A DNA stretch of 17,244 bases, taken from assembly GCF_036518555.1 (NCBI RefSeq), contig NZ_DATDMY010000228.1:1-17244 (forward strand), given 5' to 3'. The notes beneath the pieces are model-generated. The model did no database searches, was not told the origin of the DNA, and worked only from the letters and a program-made list of their open reading frames with translations. The stretch comes from Dokdonella_A sp036518555. Lineage in GTDB: Bacteria > Pseudomonadota > Gammaproteobacteria > Xanthomonadales > Rhodanobacteraceae. A program made the position numbers and the translations under genes. Shown one piece after another: positions 1 to 7,825 of the stretch. How positions within the stretch are numbered: position 1 is the first letter of the stretch; each line of letters begins with the position of its first letter.

Positions 1-915
1 GCCGCCGGCGACATGCTCGGCCCCGACCAGCCGGTGATCCTTCACCTGCTCGAGATCACCCCCGCATTGCCCGCATTGCAGGGCGTCGTGATGGAACTCA
101 ACGACTGCGCATTCCCGACGCTCGCCGGCGTGGTCGCCACGGACGACGTCAACGTCGCGTTCAAGGACGTCGACTACGCGCTGCTCGTCGGCGCGCGCCC
201 GCGCGGCCCGGGCATGGAGCGCAAGGACCTGCTCGAAGCGAATGGTGCGATCTTCGCCCCGCAGGGCAAGGCGCTCAACGACCACGCCAAGCGCGACGTC
301 AAGGTGCTCGTGGTCGGCAACCCCGCCAATACGAATGCGCTGATCGCGCAGTCCAACGCACCCGATCTGGATCCCAACTGCTTCACCGCGATGGTGCGCC
401 TCGACCACAACCGGGCGCTTTCGCAGCTCGCCGAGAAGACCGGCGCTCACACGACCGACATCAAGCGCATGACGATCTGGGGCAACCACAGCTCGACGCA
501 GTACCCGGACATCCACCACGCGACCGTCAAGGGCAAGCCGGCGATCGATGCAGTCGATGGCGGCTGGTACAAGGACACGTTCATCCCGACCGTGCAGCAG
601 CGCGGCGCCGCGATCATCAAGGCGCGTGGCGCGTCGTCGGCGGCCTCCGCGGCATCCGCGGCGATCGATCACATGCGCGATTGGACGCACGGCACCGCGG
701 ACGGCGACTGGGTATCGATGGCGGTTCCGTCGGACGGCTCGTACGGCATCGCGCCCGGCGTGATCTACGGTTACCCGGTCTCGATCAAGGGTGGCCGCTT
801 CACGATCGTCCAGGGCCTCGAGATCGGAGCGTTCTCGCGCGAGCGCATGGATGCGACCGACAAGGAACTGCGCGAGGAACGCGCCGGCGTCGAGCATCTG
901 TTCGCCAAGCGCTGA
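1..915 (+). CDS. mdh: Malate dehydrogenase, type 2 (5'-truncated by window edge)
   Basis: NAD-dependent malate dehydrogenase, which interconverts malate and oxaloacetate in the cytoplasmic TCA cycle. The frame is open from base 1, so the start codon and the N-terminal glycine-rich NAD loop (about 25 residues by comparison with the usual ~328) lie to the left; 304 codons are visible. Family signatures are clear: MLGPDQPVILHLLEI near the start, MELNDCAFP, LLVGARPRGPGMERKDLL (substrate-binding arginines), VVGNPANTNALI, RLDHNRALSQLA (catalytic Asp) and IWGNHSSTQYPD (catalytic His at visible codon 163). GASSAASAASAAIDHMRDW near the C-terminal third is also typical. This is the cytosolic-type (family 2) enzyme, not the E. 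coli type. A 145 bp spacer follows before the peptidase gene. The identification is very secure; only the missing 5' end limits it. Confidence 0.96.
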   Translation, partial: AAGDMLGPDQPVILHLLEITPALPALQGVVMELNDCAFPTLAGVVATDDVNVAFKDVDYALLVGARPRGPGMERKDLLEANGAIFAPQGKALNDHAKRDVKVLVVGNPANTNALIAQSNAPDLDPNCFTAMVRLDHNRALSQLAEKTGAHTTDIKRMTIWGNHSSTQYPDIHHATVKGKPAIDAVDGGWYKDTFIPTVQQRGAAIIKARGASSAASAASAAIDHMRDWTHGTADGDWVSMAVPSDGSYGIAPGVIYGYPVSIKGGRFTIVQGLEIGAFSRERMDATDKELREERAGVEHLFAKR

Positions 916-934
916 TCCAGGCCGGCGCGCCGCC

Positions 935-951
935 CCGGCGGCGGCCGCCGG
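935..951 (+). terminator. GC hairpin downstream of mdh
   Basis: A perfect inverted repeat CCGGCGGC-G-GCCGCCGG begins 19 bp after the mdh stop codon; it can fold as a 6 bp stem with a 5-base loop. No T-tract follows, so intrinsic termination is uncertain. Further short GC-rich dyads lie in the same spacer (for example CCGGCGCGGCCGG at 1021-1033), which makes the background chance of such a hairpin high. Confidence 0.35.
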
Positions 952-1060
952 ATCCCGCCGGCTGCACGCCGCGGCCGGCTTCCGTTCGATGCACGCATCC
1001 CGCGCTGCCGCCGACGCGAGCCGGCGCGGCCGGTTGCGCCGATCCTCCCGAGGAGTTCCC

Positions 1061-3130
1061 ATGCACAAGCTCGCAGTCGGCGTTTTCCTCGCGTGCGCGA
1101 CCGCGTCCGCTGCGATGGCCGGGGAAGGCATGTGGACTCCGGACAACCTGCCGCTGGCGCAGCTGAAGTCGAAATACGGCTTCACGCCGACCGCCGCGTG
1201 GACCGCACATGCGCAGCGTGCCGCGCTGCGCCTCGCGGGCGGCTGTTCGGGCTCGTTCGTGTCGCCGAACGGGCTGGTGCTGACCAACCACCACTGCGTC
1301 AACTCCTGTGTCCAGCAGTTGTCGGACGCCGACAAGGACTTCATCAAGTCCGGCTTCCTCGCGAAGGAAGAGAAGGACGAAATCAAGTGCCCGGAGATCG
1401 AGCTCAACCGCCTCGATGCGATCACCGACGTGACGGCACGCGTGAAGGGGGCGACCGCGGGCAAGAGCGGCGAGGCGTTCGGCAAGGCAGACCGGGCGAT
1501 CAAGTCCGAGATCGAGAAGGAATGCGTCGCGGGCAACAGCGCGAGCAAGCGCTGCGACGTCGTCGACCTCTACCACGGCGGCATCTACGCGTTGTACGAG
1601 TACCACCGCTACCAGGACGTGCGTCTCGTCTTCGCGCCCGAATTCGAGATGGCGTTCTTCGGCGGCGACCCCGACAATTTCAACTTCCCTCGCTACGACC
1701 TCGACATGGGCATGCTGCGTGCCTGGGAAGATGGCAAGCCGGCCAGGGTCGCCGACTTCTTCCCGTTCTCGACGGACGGCGCGGCGGAAGGCGAGATGGT
1801 CGTCACCATCGGCAACCCGGGGGGCACCGATCGCCAGCTGACGGTCGCCGAACTCGAGTCCGCTCGCGACCACGACCTGATCCCGCGCCTGCTGTTGCTC
1901 GCCGAACAACGCGGCATGATCGAGCAGTTCCGCAGCGAATCGCCGGAGCACTGGCGCATCGGCCAGCACGACCTGTTCAGCGTCGAGAACGCGTTCAAGG
2001 CGCTGCGCGGCCGCCTGCTGGCGCTGCAGGATCCGGCCGTCTTCGCGCTCAAGCGCGCGCAGGAAGCCGAGTTGCGCACGTTCGTCGACGCCGACCCCGC
2101 GCGCAAGGCGAAGTACGGCGGCGCCTGGGACGCGATCGCGAACGCGATGGACGCGTATCGCACGGTCGAAGCACGCTACAAGTACATCGAGGCCCGCCGC
2201 GGCTTCTTCTCCGAATACTACGGACATGCTCGCACGCTCGTGCGCGGCACTGTCGAGCGCGGCAAGCCGAACGCGGAACGCCTGCGCGAGTTCACCGATT
2301 CCAGGCTGCCGAGCGTGACGCAGCGGCTGTTCTCGAGCGCGCCGGTGTATCCCGACTACGAACAGGTCACGCTGGGCTGGTCGTTGCGGAAGTTGCGCGA
2401 GGCGCTCGGTACGGACGACGCATTCGTGAGGCAGGTGCTCGGGACCGATGCCCCGGAAGCGCTCGCGCGCCGGCTCGTCGCAGGCACCCGGCTCGGCGAT
2501 CCAGCCGTGCGCAGGGCGCTCTGGGACGGCGGCGCCGAGGCGGTCGCGAAGTCGGATGACCCATTCATCGTGCTCGCGCGCGCGGTCGATCCGGCTGCGC
2601 GCGCGATCCGCAGCCGGTACGAGGACGAGGTGGAGGCGATCGTCGACCAGAACTCGCAGCTCGTCGCCGCCGCCCGTTTCGAGAAGTACGGCACGAGCAC
2701 GTACCCGGACGCGACGTTCACCCAGCGCTTTTCGTTCGGCGAGGTGCGCGGTTGGGACGAGAAGGGGACCTTCGTGCCGCCTTTCACCGACATTGCCGGT
2801 ACGTTCGCGCACGCGACCGGTGCCTATCCGTTCGCCTTGCCGGCCACGTGGCTCGCCGCGAAGGAGCGGCTCGACCTGCGCACGCGCATGAACCTCGCGA
2901 CGACGAACGACATCATCGGCGGCAACTCGGGCAGCCCGCTCGTCAACGCCCGCGGCGAGATCGTCGGCCTCGTCTTCGACGGCAACATCCACTCGCTCGG
3001 CGGCAACTACTGGTACGACGAGCGACTCAACCGTACCGTGGCCGTCCACAGCTCGGCGATACTCGAAGCGCTGCGCAAGGTCTACGGCGCGGATCGCCTC
3101 GTTCGCGAGCTCGAATCCGCCCGCCGCTGA
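1061..3130 (+). CDS. Exported S46-family serine peptidase (dipeptidyl-peptidase 7/11-like)
   Basis: Predicted periplasmic or surface serine exopeptidase of MEROPS family S46, which removes dipeptides from peptide N-termini. The ATG at 1061 was chosen because AGGAG lies at 1051-1055 and the protein then begins with a signal peptide (MHKLAVGVFLACATASAAMA, cleavage after residue 20). The frame is open further upstream, but that part has no family resemblance. The product is 689 residues, close to the family norm. Triad motifs are TNHHC (His78), GGDPDNFNFPRYDLD (Asp215 by alignment to the family Asp) and IIGGNSGSP (Ser623). The residue 18 positions after the serine is Gly641, next to Asp640 in VFDGN; glycine there marks DPP7-type (hydrophobic P1) enzymes, whereas DPP11 has Arg. 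The usual DNW anchor is DNF here. Function is likely nutritional peptide use. A 169 bp spacer follows, with a small 5 bp GC hairpin at 3136-3148. Confidence 0.93.
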   Translation: MHKLAVGVFLACATASAAMAGEGMWTPDNLPLAQLKSKYGFTPTAAWTAHAQRAALRLAGGCSGSFVSPNGLVLTNHHCVNSCVQQLSDADKDFIKSGFLAKEEKDEIKCPEIELNRLDAITDVTARVKGATAGKSGEAFGKADRAIKSEIEKECVAGNSASKRCDVVDLYHGGIYALYEYHRYQDVRLVFAPEFEMAFFGGDPDNFNFPRYDLDMGMLRAWEDGKPARVADFFPFSTDGAAEGEMVVTIGNPGGTDRQLTVAELESARDHDLIPRLLLLAEQRGMIEQFRSESPEHWRIGQHDLFSVENAFKALRGRLLALQDPAVFALKRAQEAELRTFVDADPARKAKYGGAWDAIANAMDAYRTVEARYKYIEARRGFFSEYYGHARTLVRGTVERGKPNAERLREFTDSRLPSVTQRLFSSAPVYPDYEQVTLGWSLRKLREALGTDDAFVRQVLGTDAPEALARRLVAGTRLGDPAVRRALWDGGAEAVAKSDDPFIVLARAVDPAARAIRSRYEDEVEAIVDQNSQLVAAARFEKYGTSTYPDATFTQRFSFGEVRGWDEKGTFVPPFTDIAGTFAHATGAYPFALPATWLAAKERLDLRTRMNLATTNDIIGGNSGSPLVNARGEIVGLVFDGNIHSLGGNYWYDERLNRTVAVHSSAILEALRKVYGADRLVRELESARR

Positions 3131-3207
3131 CGATCCCGCCGCGGGCGGCCCGACCACTTGCGGCCCTCGTCCCGGCGCTTCCGGCGCCTCCGCGAGATGC
3201 CCCGCTA

Positions 3208-3236
3208 TTGACACCCGCGCCGCCGCGCGCTGCACT
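3208..3236 (+). promoter_or_regulatory. Candidate promoter for the GAF-GGDEF-EAL gene
   Basis: An exact TTGACA occurs at 3208-3213 in the 169 bp spacer ahead of the cyclic-di-GMP gene. With a 17 bp spacing the -10 would be TGCACT at 3231-3236, which matches the consensus at only three positions. The -35 is striking for such GC-rich DNA, but the weak -10 keeps this tentative. Confidence 0.3.
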
Positions 3237-3299
3237 GGTGCCGTCCTGCGGCGAAGGGGTGTCGCGGCCACAGCCCCGCGCACGCGCGGCCGGAGTCCC

Positions 3300-6245
3300 A
3301 TGGTTCACTGTTCCACAAACCTGCAGCCAGCGGACGCGGTACAGCTGGAGTGCCTGCTCCGGCTGGTCGAGCTGACGGCCCCGCGGGAAACCGCGCAGGC
3401 GATCGTGGACATGATCCAGCGCCACTTCGGTTGCAGCGCGCAGCTCGTCATGTGGCTCGACGACGTCGCCGAGATGATCGATTCCGCCGGTGTGGGCCGC
3501 CCGGAGCGCGCCGACATGCGCCGCGTCGCGGCGCTGATGGCGGCCGAGGAGTCGATGCGGATCGAGGGCCGTCGCGTCGACGTACGGCTGGACGACGATC
3601 GGGCTGCGCTGCTGCTGCAGTTCCCCGACGAAGTCTCCGCCCCGATGCTCGACATGCTCGCCCCGTGCACGCGTTTCGCCTCGGTGCACCTGCGCCGCGC
3701 GCTTCAACTGCAGGACCTGCACCAGTCGCACAAGCAGCTCGAGCACTCCGAAGCGCTGCAGCGCGCGCTGTTCGCCATCTCGGACCTCGCCGGATCCGAT
3801 CGCGACATGCCCGACCTGCTTCGCGGCATCCACCTCATCGTCAGCACGCTGATGTACGCGGAGAACTTCTTCATCGTCCGCTACGACGCGGAACGCGACA
3901 GCCTGCGCTTCCTCTACTTCGCGGACGTCGAAGACACCGAAGTCCCCGACACGTCCGAAGACATCCCGATGGAGGGTTTGCGCGACACGCTGACCTGGCA
4001 CCTCATCGTCGAGGGCAGGGCGCTCATGGGTTCGATGGACCAGCTGCGCAAGCAGGTCGCCGCGCCGTTGCGGCCGGTCGGGCCGGACAGCTACGACTGG
4101 CTCGGCGTACCGATGCTGCGCAATGGCAAGGCACGCGGCGCGCTCGTGGTGCAGAGCTACCAGGAAGGCATCGGCTTCACGCCCGAGGACCGGGCGTTGC
4201 TCGAGTTCGTCGGCAGCCACATCCTCACCGCGCTCGAACGCAAGCGCAACAAGGAGGATCTGGAGCAGGAAGTGCGCCTGCGCACGCTCGAGCTGGCGGA
4301 GGCGAACCTCGGCCTGCAGCTCGAGGTGATCGAGCGCCAGCGCGCGGAACGCCTGCAGGCGGCCCTGTTCCACATCGCGCAGCTCGCGACGATCGACATC
4401 GACGAGAACGAATTCTACGAACGCCTGCATGCCGTCGTCGGCGAGCTGCTCAATGCCGAGAACTTCTTCATCGCACTGCTCTCCGACGACCGTCGCATCC
4501 TGTCGTTCCCCTATTACGTCGATGCCGGCGCACGCCGCACGGTATCGCGCGAGGTAGGGCGCGGGCTCACCGAGTACGTGCTGCGCACGGGGGTGCCGCT
4601 GCTCGGCGACACCGCGCGCATCGACGAGCTCGGGCGCAGCGGCGAGATCGATCCGGCCCGCATCGGGCGCCCCGCGTTCTGCTGGCTCGGCGTGCCGTTG
4701 CGCGTGGACGAGCAGCCGATCGGCGTGGTCGTCGTGCAAAGCTACACGGAGACGGTATCGTACGGCCCGTCGGACCAGGAGCTGCTCAGTTTCGCCGCGT
4801 TGCAGATCGCCAACAGCATCCACCGGCGGCGCTCGGCGGCCACGCTGCAACGTGCGAACGCGGAACTCGAGCTGCGCGTCGCCGAACGCACGCGCGAACT
4901 GCGCGAGCAGATCCTGCAGCGCGAGCGCGCGCAGGACCAGCTCAAGCACCAGGTGATGCACGACGCGCTGACCGGGCTGCCGAACCGCGGCTTCCTGCGC
5001 GAACGGCTCGATCGCATCCTCGGCCGGCTGCGCGAGGAGCCGAACCTGCGCTGCGCCTTGCTCTATCTCGACGTCGACCGCTTCAAGGTGGTCAACGACA
5101 GTCTCGGCCACCTCGCGGGCGACGAAATGCTGAAGGCGGTGGCCGGACGCCTGCTCAAGTGCGTGCGCGCTCCGGACATGGTCGCGCGCCTGTCCGGCGA
5201 CGAGTTCGCGGTGCTCATCGAGGACGTCGGCGATCGTGCCGCGGTCGAGGACGTCGCGCAGCGCGTGCTCGACACCCTCGGCGTGCCGCTGCAGCTGGCC
5301 GGTCGCGAACTCGATCCCTCGGTGAGCATCGGCATCGCAATCGGAGACGGCAACTACGTCGTGGCCGACGAGCTGCTGCGCGACGCGGACATCGCCCTGT
5401 ATCGTGCGAAGGAGCTCGGTCGCAAGCGATACACGCTGTTCGACGACACGCTCGCCAAGAGCGCGATCGACGTGCTCGCGATGGAAGGCGAATTGCGCCA
5501 GGCGTTGCGACGCGACGAGTTCGAGCCGTACTTCCAGCCTTTCTGTCGCCTCGCCGACGGCGAAGTCGTCGGCTACGAGGCGCTCATGCGCTGGAACCAT
5601 CCGCGAGACGGCGTCGTCGGGCCGTCCGCCTTCCTGCGCGTCGCGCAGGACAGCGGCCACATCGAGGCGATCGACTGGCGCGTGTTCGAGGCCGCGTGCG
5701 GCTCGATCCAGCAACTGGACGAGACGCGACCGTTCCTCACCATCAACGTCTCCGCGCTGCACTTGCAGCACGCCGATTTCGACCGCCGGCTCGTGCGTCT
5801 GCTCGAGCGCACCGGCCTCGACCCCGCGCGCCTCATCATCGAAGTCACGGAAGGCTCGCTGCTCGACGACCCCGAGCGCGTGCGCGCGACGCTCGAGCGC
5901 TTGCGCGGGCTCGGGATCGGTGCGGCGCTCGACGACTTCGGCACCGGATACTCGTCGCTGAGCTACCTCCATTCGCTGCCGCTGCGCATGCTCAAGATCG
6001 ACCGATCGTTCGTCCACGCGCTCGACGAGGGGACGCCCGCGACGACGACCGTCGTCGCAGCGATCCTCGCGCTGGCCCGCGCGCTCGGCATCCAGGTCAT
6101 CGCCGAGGGCATCGAGACGCCGGCGCAGAGAAGCGCGCTGCTGCGCATGGGTTGCGAGTTCGGCCAGGGCTTCCTGCTCGGGCGGCCGGCGCCGATCGAG
6201 CGCTGGGCCGGATCGGAATCGACGCTCGTAGCGGGCAGGGCGTGA
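3300..6245 (+). CDS. Cyclic-di-GMP sensor/turnover protein: GAF-GAF-GGDEF(SGDEF)-EAL
   Basis: Large (981 residues) soluble bifunctional cyclic-di-GMP protein with no transmembrane segment. Residues ~14-135 look like a divergent GAF-like unit, followed by GAF domains at ~152-315 and ~352-508, each ending in a heptad-like linker (315-350 and 510-548). The GGDEF domain (~550-715) has the active-site loop SGDEF at 632-636 in place of GGDEF, and an intact inhibitory RxxD site (R623-D626) five residues before it. The EAL domain (~735-965) has EAL at 760-762, INVSA, IEVTEGSLLDD, DDFGTGYSSL from 878, LKIDRSFV, IAEGIET and GQGFLLGRP, so every usual metal and catalytic motif of a phosphodiesterase is present. 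It is probably an active phosphodiesterase; cyclase activity is uncertain because of the Ser substitution. GGAG at 3292-3295 precedes the ATG closely. No cognate effector or receptor lies beside it, and it ends 81 bp before prpB. Confidence 0.95.
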   Translation: MVHCSTNLQPADAVQLECLLRLVELTAPRETAQAIVDMIQRHFGCSAQLVMWLDDVAEMIDSAGVGRPERADMRRVAALMAAEESMRIEGRRVDVRLDDDRAALLLQFPDEVSAPMLDMLAPCTRFASVHLRRALQLQDLHQSHKQLEHSEALQRALFAISDLAGSDRDMPDLLRGIHLIVSTLMYAENFFIVRYDAERDSLRFLYFADVEDTEVPDTSEDIPMEGLRDTLTWHLIVEGRALMGSMDQLRKQVAAPLRPVGPDSYDWLGVPMLRNGKARGALVVQSYQEGIGFTPEDRALLEFVGSHILTALERKRNKEDLEQEVRLRTLELAEANLGLQLEVIERQRAERLQAALFHIAQLATIDIDENEFYERLHAVVGELLNAENFFIALLSDDRRILSFPYYVDAGARRTVSREVGRGLTEYVLRTGVPLLGDTARIDELGRSGEIDPARIGRPAFCWLGVPLRVDEQPIGVVVVQSYTETVSYGPSDQELLSFAALQIANSIHRRRSAATLQRANAELELRVAERTRELREQILQRERAQDQLKHQVMHDALTGLPNRGFLRERLDRILGRLREEPNLRCALLYLDVDRFKVVNDSLGHLAGDEMLKAVAGRLLKCVRAPDMVARLSGDEFAVLIEDVGDRAAVEDVAQRVLDTLGVPLQLAGRELDPSVSIGIAIGDGNYVVADELLRDADIALYRAKELGRKRYTLFDDTLAKSAIDVLAMEGELRQALRRDEFEPYFQPFCRLADGEVVGYEALMRWNHPRDGVVGPSAFLRVAQDSGHIEAIDWRVFEAACGSIQQLDETRPFLTINVSALHLQHADFDRRLVRLLERTGLDPARLIIEVTEGSLLDDPERVRATLERLRGLGIGAALDDFGTGYSSLSYLHSLPLRMLKIDRSFVHALDEGTPATTTVVAAILALARALGIQVIAEGIETPAQRSALLRMGCEFGQGFLLGRPAPIERWAGSESTLVAGRA

Positions 6246-6282
6246 AGGCGCCCCCAGCGACGGCAGGCGGACCCGACTGGGT

Positions 6283-6288
6283 TAAAAT
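6283..6288 (+). promoter_or_regulatory. Candidate -10 element of the prpB promoter
   Basis: TAAAAT (5 of 6 consensus bases) stands out as an AT-rich island in the GC-rich spacer between the cyclic-di-GMP gene and prpB. No good -35 hexamer is visible at 16-18 bp upstream (17 bp upstream reads ACGGCA), which would suit an activator-dependent promoter. Transcription would begin around 6294-6296, at the start of the inverted repeat described separately. Confidence 0.5.
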
Positions 6289-6293
6289 CCGCG

Positions 6294-6310
6294 GCTGACG
6301 CATCGTCAGC
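6294..6310 (+). promoter_or_regulatory. Perfect 7 bp inverted repeat in the prpB leader
   Basis: GCTGACG-CAT-CGTCAGC is a perfect dyad with a 3-base centre, six bases downstream of the TAAAAT element and 16 bases before the prpB ATG. By position it could be a repressor or activator operator overlapping the transcription start, or a hairpin at the 5' end of the mRNA. It has no T-tract, so a terminator for the upstream gene is less likely. Confidence 0.45.
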
Positions 6311-6326
6311 ATCCGGAGCACGATCC

Positions 6327-7217
6327 ATGACCAGCCCTTCCGCCGGCGCGGCCTTCCGCGCGGCCGTCGCCGAAGAGCGGCCCTTGCAGGTCGTCGGCGC
6401 GATCACCGCGTACGCCGGCCTCATGGCGAGGCGCGTCGGCTACAAGGCGATTTATCTGTCCGGTGGCGGCGTCGCGGCGAATTCGCTCGGCATGCCCGAC
6501 CTCGGCATCAGCACGATGGAGGACGTGCTCACGGATGCGCGCCGCATCGTCGACGCGACGCGGATGCCGCTGCTGGTCGACATCGACACCGGTTGGGGCG
6601 GCGCATTCAACATCGCGCGCACGATCCGCTCGTTCGTCAACGTCGGCGTCGCCGCCGTGCACATGGAAGACCAGGTCGGCCAGAAGCGCTGCGGGCACCG
6701 ACCGGGCAAGGAGGTCGTGTCGAAGGGCGAAATGGTCGATCGCGTTAAGGCTGCGGTCGACGCGCGTACCGATCCGGCCTTCGTGATCATGGCGCGTACC
6801 GACGCGGCCGCTGTCGAGGGCATCGACGCCGCGATCGAGCGGGCCGTCGCCTACGTCGAGGCCGGCGCCGACATGATCTTCCCCGAAGCGATGAAGACGC
6901 TCGACGACTACCGGCGGTTCAAGCAGGCGGTGAAGGTGCCGATCCTTGCCAACCTCACCGAGTTCGGCTCGACGCCGTTCTTCACCGTGGACGAACTGCG
7001 TGGCGCCGGCGTCGACATCGCGCTGTACTGCTGCGGCGCCTATCGCGCGATGAACAAGGCCGCGCTGGGCTTCTACGAGACCGTGCGCCGCGACGGCACG
7101 CAAAAGGCGGCCGTGCCCACGATGCAGACGCGCGCGGAGCTGTACGACTTCCTCGGCTACCACGCTTACGAGGAAAAGCTCGATGCGCTGTTCGCCGGCG
7201 GCGGTTCGGGCGAGTAG
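6327..7217 (+). CDS. prpB: 2-Methylisocitrate lyase
   Basis: Cleaves 2-methylisocitrate to pyruvate and succinate, the last step of the methylcitrate cycle for propionyl-CoA catabolism, in the cytoplasm. The product is 296 residues, the same size as E. coli PrpB (296). It carries the lyase signature KRCGHRPGK with the catalytic Cys122 and the metal-binding Asp85/Asp87 in LVDIDTGWGG. SGGGVAANSLGMPDLG and the C-terminal GTQKAAVPTMQTRAELYDFLGYHAYEEKLDALF are also PrpB-like rather than isocitrate-lyase or PEP-mutase-like. The segment YCCGAYRAMNKAA replaces the YPLSAFRAMN familiar from enterobacteria. It is the first gene of a likely operon with the unknown at 7221 (3 bases downstream) and prpC. 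A -10-like element and a perfect dyad lie just upstream. Confidence 0.96.
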   Translation: MTSPSAGAAFRAAVAEERPLQVVGAITAYAGLMARRVGYKAIYLSGGGVAANSLGMPDLGISTMEDVLTDARRIVDATRMPLLVDIDTGWGGAFNIARTIRSFVNVGVAAVHMEDQVGQKRCGHRPGKEVVSKGEMVDRVKAAVDARTDPAFVIMARTDAAAVEGIDAAIERAVAYVEAGADMIFPEAMKTLDDYRRFKQAVKVPILANLTEFGSTPFFTVDELRGAGVDIALYCCGAYRAMNKAALGFYETVRRDGTQKAAVPTMQTRAELYDFLGYHAYEEKLDALFAGGGSGE

Positions 7218-7220
7218 TCG

Positions 7221-7784
7221 ATGAGCGAGCGGCCGCGCGCCAACGAAGCCCCTGCGCGCAACTGGGACGGCCTCGCCGCGATCATCGCGGCGCTGATCGG
7301 CGCACTCGCGCTGGTGGTGTCGGGCTACACGGCCTACCTGCAGCGCACCCAGGTGCGCGCCCAGGTATGGCCGTACCTCATGCTCGCAAGCTACGACACC
7401 GAGAATTCGGTCAAGCTGCTCAACAAGGGCGTCGGCCCCGCGATCGTGAAAAGCGTGCGCGTGACCGTCGACGGCAAGCCGCAGCGCACGTGGCGCGACG
7501 TGGTGACCGCGCTCGGTCTCGAGCACGTGCCGCTGCGCACGTCCACGATCACCGACAACGTCGTCAGCGGCGGCGAAGTCGTGCCGATGCTCGTGATCGG
7601 CGACGAGGACGTCTACCACCGATTCCGCAAGGTGAGCGCGCTCCGTTCCGGCATCGAGATCTGTTACTGCTCGACGCTCGAGGAGTGCTGGCTGTATGCG
7701 GGCGACGACGCGGACACGCGAGCCGCGCACGAGCCCGTCGATTCATGCCCCGCGTTGCCGCCGGGCGAAGCCTTCGGCGACTGA
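7221..7784 (+). CDS. Membrane-anchored protein of unknown function within the prpBC operon
   Basis: A 187-residue protein not assignable to a named family from memory. A short polar N-terminus is followed by one hydrophobic helix at about residues 18-40 (LAAIIAALIGALALVVSGYT). Next comes AYLQRTQVRAQVWPYL and a probably beta-rich soluble domain containing LLNKGVGPAIVKSVRVTVDG and SGIEICYCSTLEECWLY. Cysteines cluster in the latter segment (CYC and EECW), with one more near the C-terminus. Topology cannot be fixed with certainty. The ATG lies three bases after the prpB stop codon and prpC begins 41 bases after this gene, so co-transcription is likely. There is no strong Shine-Dalgarno, consistent with translational coupling to prpB. 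No known methylcitrate enzyme resembles it; a role in propionate metabolism rests only on position. Confidence 0.82.
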   Translation: MSERPRANEAPARNWDGLAAIIAALIGALALVVSGYTAYLQRTQVRAQVWPYLMLASYDTENSVKLLNKGVGPAIVKSVRVTVDGKPQRTWRDVVTALGLEHVPLRTSTITDNVVSGGEVVPMLVIGDEDVYHRFRKVSALRSGIEICYCSTLEECWLYAGDDADTRAAHEPVDSCPALPPGEAFGD

Positions 7785-7825
7785 CCGAAGGCGGCGAAGA
7801 ACGAACCCATCACCGAGAGATTGCC

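Noticed and set aside
633..672. Short Ala/Ser codon repeat inside mdh
   Set aside because: It encodes the normal GASSAASAASAAID stretch of this enzyme family, not a separate repeat element.
791..1060. Upstream in-frame extension of the S46 gene
   Set aside because: It overlaps mdh, is Arg/Ala/Ser-rich, and would bury the signal peptide; AGGAG sits before the ATG at 1061.
3136..3148. CCGCC-GCG-GGCGG hairpin after the S46 gene
   Set aside because: Only a 5 bp stem and no T-tract; too weak to call a terminator.
800..3301. Long minus-strand open frame opposite the S46 peptidase gene
   Set aside because: Same composition artefact; the plus strand has a signal peptide, a complete catalytic triad and a ribosome site.
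3027..6017. Very long open frame (about 996 codons) on the minus strand, antisense to the cyclic-di-GMP gene
   Set aside because: It mirrors a well-supported GGDEF-EAL gene codon for codon; long antisense frames are a routine result of high third-position GC. The translation is low-complexity (Arg, Glu, Ala, His rich) with no recognisable motif or ribosome site.
7367..7825. Upstream in-frame extension of prpC
   Set aside because: It overlaps the preceding gene in a shadow frame and is Arg-rich; family length and the ribosome site fit the start at 7826.
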